Origin: Rikenella sp031551865
GTDB lineage: Bacteria; Bacteroidota; Bacteroidia; Bacteroidales; Rikenellaceae
Assembly (NCBI GenBank): GCA_031551865.1
Contig: JAVBMY010000006.1
Span: 1-48,811 of the forward strand
Reading direction: 5' to 3'
Length of the DNA stretch: 48,811 bases
This document shows, in pieces, positions 34,222-41,742 of this stretch. Positions within the stretch are counted from its first letter, which is position 1. The number at the start of each line of letters is the position of its first letter. Made by a program: the position numbers and the translations under genes. The notes beneath the pieces were generated by a model that worked only from the letters and a program-made list of their open reading frames with translations, did no database searches and had not been told where the DNA came from.

Positions 34222-34559
34222 CATAACCCGCCTTTACTCTGCGCGTGCCGCTCGGCGGTCGTCAGGCCCGGAAACAGGCCTGCGCCCCTTCCGAGGACAT
34301 GCATGCTGCCGAAGGACTCGCATAATACGCCCCACCGCCGCAGAGAAAATGGGCATGCCTCCTCCTTTCAGGTCAAAATAATCGCAAAACGGCTACAGAC
34401 TTACAAAAAATGGCTACCTTAGCGGCTGATTCTACACTGGGCCTAGCCCATTTCGCTCCAAAAGCCGTAAGATTCACCCTGTCAACACCGACACTTTCCA
34501 TTCTCCGCACAAAAGCAGCGAAGAACCGCTCTTCATCACACGCAGTCTTCTCATAGCCC

Positions 34560-37500
34560 ATGATCAGCAACTCCAACTTCCCGTTCAAGAAAGTCAACGC
34601 CATCACCGCCTGGGTCGTTTTCGCGATCGCCCTGGTGACCTACACCCTCACGCTCGAAACCTCGGCCAGCCTGTGGGATTGCGGCGAATTCATCGCCACC
34701 TCGTACAAACTCGAAGTGGGACACCCCCCCGGAACCCCCTTCTTCTTCCTGATCAACCGCCTGGCCGCCATGTTCGCCTCCGGGCCGGACACCGTGGCGT
34801 GGACGATCAACTTCATGTCCGGACTTGAGAGCGCTTTTACGATATTCTTCCTCTACCTGAGCATCGTGATGCTCGGCCAGCGTATCTACGAGAAGAACGG
34901 CGCGAAACCCACCGCCACCCAACTCTGGAGCGTGATCGCCGCAGGGGTTATCGGCTCCCTGGCCTACGCCTTCTCCGACACCTTCTGGTTCTCGGCCGTC
35001 GAAGCCGAGGTCTACGCACTCAGTTCGCTTTTCACCGCCCTGGTCTTCTGGGCCATGCTCAAGTGGGAACGCATGGCCGACCAACCCGGCGCCAACCGCT
35101 GGCTCGTGCTGATTGTCTACCTGATGGGCCTCTCGATCGGCGCCCACGTGCTGAACCTGCTGTGCATCCCCGCCCTGGTTTTCATCTACTACTTCAAGAA
35201 ATACCCCGGCCGCAAACACTCCGACCTGTGGAAACCGGCGCTGGCCAGCCTGCTGCTGCTCGGCATATTCTATAAAATCACCCCCATCGCCGTCAGCATC
35301 GGCGCCTGGTTCGACCGGATGTTCGTCAACGGGTTCGGATTCGGAGTGAACAGCGGGCTCACCTTTTTCGTGATCCTGCTGCTCGGCCTGATCGTGTGGG
35401 GCATCTACAAAACCCAGAAAAACGGCAAGGCCGGCTGGAACACCATCTGGGTATCGGCTGCCATGCTCGTGCTCGGCTTCTCGACCTACGGCGTGGTGCT
35501 GATCCGCGCCTCGGCCAACCCTCCGCTCAACAGCAACGACCCGTCGAATCCTTACGCCCTGCTCTCGTTCCTCAACCGCGACCAATACGGCGACGTCCCC
35601 CTGCTCTATGGCCAAAGCTTCGCCTCGGTGCCCGTGGGCTACAAATACAGCGACAGCTACTATGTCGAAGACGGCGAGTACAAGCCCATGCGCCGCCTGA
35701 AGGGTTACAAATACGACCCCGCCACCGAGATGCTCTTCCCGCGCATGCGCAGCACCGATCCGCGCCACGCTGCCGAATACAAGCGCTGGGTTGACTTCCG
35801 GGGGCAACGTGTCCGCACCGACAAAGGCCAGTCGGTCGTCGTCCCCACCCAGGGCGAGAACCTGCGCTTTTTCATGTCCTACCAGGTCAACAACATGTAC
35901 TGGCGCTACTTTCTGTGGAACTTCGCCGGTCGCCAGAGCGACCTGCAGAACAACTCGATCCTCGACGGCAACTGGCTCTCGGGTATCGGCTTCATCGACG
36001 AAGCCATGCTCGGCCCGCAGGACAACCTGCCCTCTGAAATGGCCGCCAACCGCGGGCACAATACTTACTACTTCCTGCCGCTGATCCTGGGATTGCTTGG
36101 TTTTTTCTTCCAGCTCAAGCGCGACGGGCGCGGATTTTTGGTCACCTTCCTGCTCTTCTTCATGACCGGGCTGGCCATCATCCTCTACCTGAACCAGACC
36201 CCGCTCGAACCGCGTGAACGCGACTACGCCTACGCCGGGTCATTCTACGCCTTCGCCATTTGGCTCGGCCTCGGTCTGCTTCAAATCTACGAATGGCTGG
36301 CCCGCGGGGTCAAAGCCCGCCAAGGGAAGATCGCCGTGGCCACCGCTTTCGTGCTCTGCGCCACCGTGCCCGTAATCATGGCCGCCCAAAACTGGGACGA
36401 CCACGACCGCAGCGGCCGCACCGTGGCCCGCGACTTCGGGTACAACTACCTCAGCGGATTGCTGCCGAACGCCATCATCCTCGACTACGGCGACAACGAC
36501 ACCTTCCCGCTCTGGTATGCCCAGGAAGTCGAAGGCTTCCGCACCGACGTGCGCGTAATGAACACCTCGTACATCACCGGCGAATGGTACATCGACCAGA
36601 TGCGTATACAATCGCACGAGTCGGCCCCCGTACCCCACTCGATGCCGCGCTCGAAATACATCGGCGAACGGAGCGGGTTTCCCGTCACGAACATCAACAA
36701 AAAAGTGGCGGTTCAGCCCCACCCGTGGGATGATCCGGAAAACCCGGGCATTCCGCCAATCAACGTAGCAGCAATGCTTTCCGCCGCAAACATCACCGAT
36801 AAAGACAGCCCCTGGACCGGCGAAGAAGTGATGCGCCTGTTCAACAACGACAAAAAAGAGACGAAACTACTCGTGGGACAGAACTCTTACGCCGACCTGA
36901 TCCCCAGCCATAAGATCGCCATACCGGTGGATAAGGAAGCCGTATTGCGCAACGGCGTGGTGCGTCCCGAAGACGCCCACCTGATCGCGGACACCATTTA
37001 TATCACGCTCTCGCAAGACCAGCTCAACTCCGGCGAGATGGCCGTGCTCGACATGCTCATCACCAACAACTGGGAGCGCCCGATCTACTTCACCTCGCCC
37101 CTCGGGGCTATAGACTACGGATTGGTTAAATACACCGAGAAGGAATCCTGGTCATACCTGCAACAAGACGGTATCGTCTACCGCTTCGTGCCGATCAAGA
37201 GTCCGGCACCGAGCCGTTTTGAGATCGGACGCATCGACGTCGAAACGCTCTACGACAACCTGATGAACAAATACGCCTACGGTCACATCGCCGAGCCGCA
37301 CGTCTATGTCGACCAGTTCGTTCAAAACACTTTTGCGGCCACGCAATTACGTTCTTCTTTTGCCCGCCTGGCCGGTGGCCTGCTCGAAAAGGGCGATACC
37401 ACAAGGGCCGTTCAGGTGCTCGACCGCGCCATGGCCGAAATGCCCCTTGAAAAACTCCGCTCCGACGAAATGATGCCCTACATCGCCGATGCCTACCTGC

Positions 37501-37781
37501 GCGCCGGGGCCACCGAAAAAGGCACCGAACTGCTCGACAAGCTCGGCCAGATCGAAGCCGAATACCTCGACTATTTCGCCCGCCTCGACCTGAACAAACG
37601 CGACCTGGTCGACAGCGACCGGCAGGAACACCTGAACGTGCTCTACCGCCTCTACCTGGTAGCTGAACTCAACGGTTATTCCGACTTCATGAATGCCTAC
37701 CGTGCATACCTCGGCCTCCGGGAAAATGAGAGTCTGCTCCAGGAATACATAGAAGAGAGCGAAACCGGGACAACAGAATAA
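34560..37781 (+). CDS. GT117 (DUF2723) integral-membrane glycosyltransferase
   Basis: A 1073-residue membrane protein of the DUF2723/GT117 family, related to human TMEM260, an O-mannosyltransferase. The N-terminal half has about 11 membrane segments. The first loop carries the family pattern LWDCGEFIATSYKLEVGHPPGTP (about residues 40-62), whose Asp/Glu are candidate catalytic acids in this GT-C-like fold. A periplasmic middle domain includes LDYGDNDTFPLWYAQEVEG, a motif I associate with the family. The C-terminal part (about 930-1060) is helical and TPR-like. It probably glycosylates exported proteins, in keeping with the general O-glycosylation of Bacteroidota, but donor and acceptor are not evident. 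It is monocistronic with strong hairpins downstream. Confidence 0.88.
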   Translation: MISNSNFPFKKVNAITAWVVFAIALVTYTLTLETSASLWDCGEFIATSYKLEVGHPPGTPFFFLINRLAAMFASGPDTVAWTINFMSGLESAFTIFFLYLSIVMLGQRIYEKNGAKPTATQLWSVIAAGVIGSLAYAFSDTFWFSAVEAEVYALSSLFTALVFWAMLKWERMADQPGANRWLVLIVYLMGLSIGAHVLNLLCIPALVFIYYFKKYPGRKHSDLWKPALASLLLLGIFYKITPIAVSIGAWFDRMFVNGFGFGVNSGLTFFVILLLGLIVWGIYKTQKNGKAGWNTIWVSAAMLVLGFSTYGVVLIRASANPPLNSNDPSNPYALLSFLNRDQYGDVPLLYGQSFASVPVGYKYSDSYYVEDGEYKPMRRLKGYKYDPATEMLFPRMRSTDPRHAAEYKRWVDFRGQRVRTDKGQSVVVPTQGENLRFFMSYQVNNMYWRYFLWNFAGRQSDLQNNSILDGNWLSGIGFIDEAMLGPQDNLPSEMAANRGHNTYYFLPLILGLLGFFFQLKRDGRGFLVTFLLFFMTGLAIILYLNQTPLEPRERDYAYAGSFYAFAIWLGLGLLQIYEWLARGVKARQGKIAVATAFVLCATVPVIMAAQNWDDHDRSGRTVARDFGYNYLSGLLPNAIILDYGDNDTFPLWYAQEVEGFRTDVRVMNTSYITGEWYIDQMRIQSHESAPVPHSMPRSKYIGERSGFPVTNINKKVAVQPHPWDDPENPGIPPINVAAMLSAANITDKDSPWTGEEVMRLFNNDKKETKLLVGQNSYADLIPSHKIAIPVDKEAVLRNGVVRPEDAHLIADTIYITLSQDQLNSGEMAVLDMLITNNWERPIYFTSPLGAIDYGLVKYTEKESWSYLQQDGIVYRFVPIKSPAPSRFEIGRIDVETLYDNLMNKYAYGHIAEPHVYVDQFVQNTFAATQLRSSFARLAGGLLEKGDTTRAVQVLDRAMAEMPLEKLRSDEMMPYIADAYLRAGATEKGTELLDKLGQIEAEYLDYFARLDLNKRDLVDSDRQEHLNVLYRLYLVAELNGYSDFMNAYRAYLGLRENESLLQEYIEESETGTTE

Positions 37782-37965
37782 CTGCCCCCGCCCGAACAGG
37801 ATTCCGTGAAACAGAAACGAGAGTCCCGGATACTTACGGACAGGGGCCACGAAGCACAGACAGGCAGTGCGACAAGACCTGGGCAACCTCTGCGAAGCAA
37901 TCCGGAATCCGGACAAGACGCAGACTAGACCCGCCGCAAAGCAGGTCGGCCGGCCCGAACAGCAA

Positions 37966-38000
37966 GCAGGGGCGACATACCGATGGTATGTCGCCCCTGC
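37966..38000. terminator. Perfect 16-bp hairpin with 3-base loop downstream of the GT117 gene
   Basis: GCAGGGGCGACATACC (37966-37981), loop GAT, then GGTATGTCGCCCCTGC (37985-38000). It lies in the convergent spacer between the GT117 gene and rpoN, 185 bases after the stop. It lacks a T-run and may be a repeat hairpin instead of a terminator. Confidence 0.6.
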
Positions 38001-38050
38001 GGCATGTAATGGCGTGCCATTGCATTGCAAAGAGGTCCGTCCTATAAAAA

Positions 38051-38117
38051 CCGACGAAGCAATCGAGTAGTAAAATTACCCGACTGCTTCGTTGCGTTTC
38101 ACTCTTCCCGCAATGAC
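38051..38117. repeat. Dispersed repeat, ACGAAGCAATCG / CGACTGCTTCGT hairpin with GCAATGACGG end
   Basis: ACGAAGCAATCGAGTA pairs with TACCCGACTGCTTCGT apart from mismatches, followed by CCCGCAATGACGG, the reverse of the CATTGCG unit seen at 16164 and 34075. The spacer 37782-38430 has no gene; it also contains a small TAATGGC-GT-GCCATTG hairpin near 38006-38022 and a GAAGCAATCC unit near 37895. Confidence 0.5.
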
Positions 38118-38261
38118 GGGGCGGATTTCCCGCAATGGCCGTACACCCCCGCAACGGCGGCAGAAAAGAAAGCCCATGGCCCGCAACGGCGGCAGGGAAA
38201 AAGGGAATGTTTATCCGCAATAACGCCCCTGTATATTATTATCCCAGGGTTTGCACATTTA

Positions 38262-38285
38262 CCGGGATCACATGAGCGATCCCGG
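38262..38285. terminator. Hairpin in the GT117-rpoN convergent spacer
   Basis: CCGGGATC (38262-38269) pairs with GATCCCGG (38278-38285), loop of 8. It lies about 145 bases beyond the rpoN stop and could act on rpoN transcripts; no T-run. Confidence 0.4.
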
Positions 38286-38430
38286 CAGTCCGCCGTCCCA
38301 CGCGGCGGGTTGTAACACTCGCCTGCACCTCATTTCCGCCTGCCGCCGACGGCAGACAACAACAGGAGGGCACTATAGCGGATAAGCATAAAAAGTGCCC
38401 CCGCAACTGGCAGCAAGGGCAGGGAGCCGC

Positions 38431-39861
38431 TTACAGCTCCTTGCGCAGGCGCGAAGCGGGAATGCCCAGCATCTCGCGGTATTTGGCCACCGTACGGCGG
38501 GCAATGTGGTAGCCGCTGGCCGTGAGGATGTCCATCAACGCCTCGTCGGTGAGCGGTTCGCGTTTGTCCTCGGCGGCGATCTTTTCCGATAGGATGCGTT
38601 TGATTTCGCGGGTGGAGACCTCCTCGCCGCTGTCGGTCTGGAGCCCCTCGGAGAAGAAATACTTAAGCTGGAAGATCCCGAAGTGCGTCTGGATATACTT
38701 GCTGTTCACCACGCGTGAAATGGTCGAGATGTCGAATCCCGTGGCATCGGCGATGTCTTTGAGGATCATCGGGCGAAGTTTCGATTCGTCGCCCTCGACA
38801 AAATATTCCTGCTGGAAGTTCAGGATCGCGCGCATCGTTTTCATGAGCGTTTCCTGGCGTTGCTTGATCGCCGAAATGAACCAGCGTGCCGACTCGATCT
38901 TCTGTTTGATGAACTGGAGCGCCTCTTTGTCGGATTCGCTCTGCGTGCCCGACGCTCCTCCGGCGAGGGCCTTCTCGGCCATTTTGAGGTAGCCGCTGTT
39001 GACGCGCAACTCGGGCATGTTGCGCGAGGTGAGTTGCAAGTCAAACGCGCCGTTGTTGTATTCGAGCGTGAAGTCGGGAATAATCTTCGGCACCGCGGCG
39101 GCGCTTTCGTCGGTGTAGCCGTTGGTCGGTTTGGGGTTCAGGCTCATGATCTCGTCGAGCACCTCGCGGAACTGGTCTTCGTCGACGCCGTAGCGCCGCA
39201 TGAGCTTCTCGTAATGCTTTTTAATGAAGGCGTCGTAGTTGTGTTCGAGAATCTCGATAGCCAGCGCCGTAGCGGGGGTCTGTTCACGCAGCGAACGGAG
39301 CTGGATCACCAGGCATTGAGCCAAATTGCGTGCCCCGATCCCGGCCGGGTCGAGCTTCTGGATGATGCAGATGACGTGGTCGACCTGCTGCGGGGTCACT
39401 TCAAGGCCCTGCGTAAAAGCCAGGTCGTCGACGATGGACTCGGTAGGGCGGCGCAGGTAGCCGTCGTCGTCGAGCGTGCCGATCACAAACCGGGCAATGG
39501 TCATCTCGGTGTCGTTCAGGTCGTAGTAGGCCAACTGCCCTTCAAGAAACTCTTGCAACGACATGCCTTGCGGAATGGTGGGAGAGCGTTGCTGGTCATC
39601 TTTGCTGGAGTTATTGGCGCGCAGCTTGTACGACGCCGTGTTTTCTTCGGCCCGGATGTAATCTTCGAGCGAGAGGTCGCTGTTTCCGTCCTCGTCTTTT
39701 TCTTTGGCCTCCTCTTCGAGCACCGGGTTCTCTTCCATCTCTTCGCGCACGCGCTGTTCGAGCTGGAGCGTAGGGAGCTCCAGCAACTTGATACCCTGTA
39801 TCTGCTGGGGCGAGAGGCGCTGTTGGAGGCGCTGCTCAAGCGTTTGACTGATGCGTGCCAT
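38431..39861 (-). CDS. rpoN: RNA polymerase sigma-54 factor
   Basis: Sigma-54 directs polymerase to -24/-12 promoters that require AAA+ activators. The 476-residue protein has the three expected regions. Region I is Gln/Leu-rich (QTLEQRLQQRLSPQQIQGIKLLELPTLQLEQRV). An acidic region II spans about residues 40-80. The core-binding and DNA-binding part includes DPAGIGARNL, the ISRVVNSKYIQTHFGIFQLKYFFS helix-turn-helix, and the RpoN box ARRTVAKYRE at 454-463. No enhancer-binding protein gene is in the window. It appears monocistronic and is convergent with the GT117 gene. No exact sigma-ABfr promoter was found before the ATG. Confidence 0.96.
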   Translation of the reverse strand: MARISQTLEQRLQQRLSPQQIQGIKLLELPTLQLEQRVREEMEENPVLEEEAKEKDEDGNSDLSLEDYIRAEENTASYKLRANNSSKDDQQRSPTIPQGMSLQEFLEGQLAYYDLNDTEMTIARFVIGTLDDDGYLRRPTESIVDDLAFTQGLEVTPQQVDHVICIIQKLDPAGIGARNLAQCLVIQLRSLREQTPATALAIEILEHNYDAFIKKHYEKLMRRYGVDEDQFREVLDEIMSLNPKPTNGYTDESAAAVPKIIPDFTLEYNNGAFDLQLTSRNMPELRVNSGYLKMAEKALAGGASGTQSESDKEALQFIKQKIESARWFISAIKQRQETLMKTMRAILNFQQEYFVEGDESKLRPMILKDIADATGFDISTISRVVNSKYIQTHFGIFQLKYFFSEGLQTDSGEEVSTREIKRILSEKIAAEDKREPLTDEALMDILTASGYHIARRTVAKYREMLGIPASRLRKEL

Positions 39862-40038
39862 AGCTGAATATTTCGTTCATTTCGTGGTTATAGGGGTCTG
39901 GTACTACACAGAAATACACTTCGTCAAGGTCACCGGTGGATTTCGGCGTCAGAGAGGGCGCTTTCCGCTTTTCATCATTGCGGGGGAAAGAGGGGCCGCA
40001 TGCGGGCCGTGGGCAAGCGGCACCATGGCCGCGTAGCT

Positions 40039-41439
40039 TTAGAACTCAGCGTTATTCGGGGTGCGCGGGAAGGGGATCACGTCGCGGATGTTGCCCATGC
40101 CGGTCACGAACAGCAACAGGCGTTCGAATCCCATCCCGAAACCGCTGTGCGGGGCGGTGCCGAAGCGACGGGTGTCGAGATACCATTGCATGTGCTCGAC
40201 AGGGACGTCCATGGCGTTCATGCGGGCCAACAGTTTATTGTAGTCGGCCTCGCGCTCCGATCCGCCGATGATCTCGCCGATGCGGGGGAACAGCACGTCC
40301 ATGGCGCGCACAGTTTGGCGGGGGCCTGCGTCGTCGTTTTGTTTCATGTAGAACGCCTTGATCTCGGCCGGGTAGTTGGTCAGGATTACCGGGCGGCGGA
40401 AATGCTCTTCGACCAGGTAGCGTTCGTGTTCGCTCTGCAGGTCGAGGCCCCAGCTCACGGGGAACTCGAATTTCCGGCCGGCGGCCTGTGCGGCTTCGAG
40501 GATCTTGATGCCCTCGGTGTAGTCGAGGCGCACGAATTCGTTGTCGACCACAAAGCGCAGGCGCTCGGTGAGTTCGGCGTCGTACATCTTTTCGAGGAAC
40601 GCCAAGTCGCTGGTGCAGTTCGTCAGGGCGTACTGGATCAGGTACTTCAGGAAATCCTCGGCCAGGTCCATATTGTCGGTGATGTCGTAGAACGCCATCT
40701 CGGGTTCGATCATCCAGAACTCGGCCAGGTGGCGCGGGGTGTTCGAGTTTTCGGCACGGAACGTGGGGCCGAAAGTATACACCTGCCCGAGGGCCATGGC
40801 GGCGAGTTCGCCTTCAAGCTGGCCCGACACGGTCAGGTTGGTGTGCGTGCCGAAGAAGTCCTGCGTGTAATCCACTTCGCCCGTTTCGGTGCGGGGCGGG
40901 TTGGCCGCGTCGAGGGTCGTCACGCTGAACATAGCACCGGCCCCCTCGGCATCCGAGCCGGTGATGATCGGCGAATGCCAGTAATAAAACCCTTTGTCGT
41001 TGAAGTATTTGTGGATGGCGTAGGCCATGGCGTGGCGGACGCGGAACACGGCGCCGAAGGTGTTGGTGCGCGGACGCAGGTGGGCAATCTCGCGCAGGAA
41101 CTCCAGCGTGTGCCCTTTCTTTTGCAGGGGATAGGTTTCGGGGTCGGCGGTGCCGTAGACTTCGATCTGCGCGGCCTGCACTTCGACGGGCTGCTCGGCG
41201 GCGGGCGACGCCACGAGTTTACCGCGCACGCAGAGGCACGAGCCGGTGGTCACGGCCTTGAGCAGTTCTTCGCTGAACGCGGCCACTTCGGCCACAACCT
41301 GTATGTTGTGGATCGTCGACCCGTCATTCAGGGCGATGAAAGCTACGTTTTTGTTACCGCGCTTGGTGCGCACCCAGCCTTTGACTTCGATTTCGGTACC
41401 GACGAGTCCGTTGCTCTCCAGTATTGCATTGATTCTCAT
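40039..41439 (-). CDS. asnS: Asparaginyl-tRNA synthetase
   Basis: It attaches asparagine to tRNA-Asn. From the ATG at 41439 the protein has 466 residues, the normal size. The frame is open for 74 more codons, but that part reads through repeat R5 and is not protein-like. An N-terminal OB fold (EIEVKGWVRTKRGNKNVAFIALNDGS) binds the anticodon. The class II catalytic core shows FRAENSNTPRHLAEFWMIEPEMAF (motif 2), PVSWGLDLQSEHERYL, and the C-terminal motif 3 GFGMGFERLLLF. Having AsnRS implies direct Asn charging; whether an amidotransferase route also exists cannot be told here. The alaS gene lies upstream on the same strand, separated by repeat R5. Confidence 0.96.
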   Translation of the reverse strand: MRINAILESNGLVGTEIEVKGWVRTKRGNKNVAFIALNDGSTIHNIQVVAEVAAFSEELLKAVTTGSCLCVRGKLVASPAAEQPVEVQAAQIEVYGTADPETYPLQKKGHTLEFLREIAHLRPRTNTFGAVFRVRHAMAYAIHKYFNDKGFYYWHSPIITGSDAEGAGAMFSVTTLDAANPPRTETGEVDYTQDFFGTHTNLTVSGQLEGELAAMALGQVYTFGPTFRAENSNTPRHLAEFWMIEPEMAFYDITDNMDLAEDFLKYLIQYALTNCTSDLAFLEKMYDAELTERLRFVVDNEFVRLDYTEGIKILEAAQAAGRKFEFPVSWGLDLQSEHERYLVEEHFRRPVILTNYPAEIKAFYMKQNDDAGPRQTVRAMDVLFPRIGEIIGGSEREADYNKLLARMNAMDVPVEHMQWYLDTRRFGTAPHSGFGMGFERLLLFVTGMGNIRDVIPFPRTPNNAEF

Positions 41440-41530
41440 ATGTTGTAAGTCTATTTCTTCGGTTAAAAGCCACGGTAATCCCGTTTGCTTTGTATATGCT
41501 TTCGGCCCGACGCCCAACCCCCGAACGCGC

Positions 41531-41690
41531 GCCCGACGCCCGAAGCGAGAGCAAAGTCGCTTGCGAACTTTGCCAAGCAAGCAGGTAGACTCAATGCGCA
41601 TTGGGCGCCGGCCGGCGTGTAGCCGAGGGCAATCAAGTCTGCTTGAATTGCCGGGGTACAAGGAGGAAGAGGTCGTTTATGGCCTCAGGG
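41531..41690 (-). repeat. Modular structured intergenic repeat, copy R5 (two module B units in tandem)
   Basis: Read on the minus strand, one unit (41688-41621) gives GAGGCCATAAACGACCTC, TTCCTCCTTG, GGCAATTCAAG with a paired CTTGATTGCC, then CTCGGC. The second (about 41600-41534) gives GAGTCTACCTGCTTGCTTGG, a GCAAAGTTCGC/GCGACTTTGC stem, then TCTCGCTTCGGGCGTCG. Stem sequences differ from those of other copies yet still pair. It sits between alaS and asnS. Confidence 0.62.
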
Positions 41691-41693
41691 TCG

Positions 41694-41712
41694 CGGGCTG
41701 TTTTACAGCCCG
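41694..41712 (-). terminator. Short hairpin after alaS
   Basis: CGGGCTGT (41694-41701) pairs with ACAGCCCG (41705-41712), loop of three. It begins about 30 bases downstream of the alaS stop codon on the minus strand; no T-run follows. Confidence 0.5.
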
Positions 41713-41742
41713 AGTTGTTTTTGCGGATTTACTAAGGCCGGG

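Noticed and set aside
34373..34606. Small minus-strand reading frame at the start of the GT117 gene
   Set aside because: It overlaps the real start region, has no family resemblance and no promoter or conserved features.
41440..41661. N-terminal extension of AsnRS
   Set aside because: The 74 extra codons run through repeat R5 and do not resemble protein; the ATG at 41439 matches the conserved OB-fold start.
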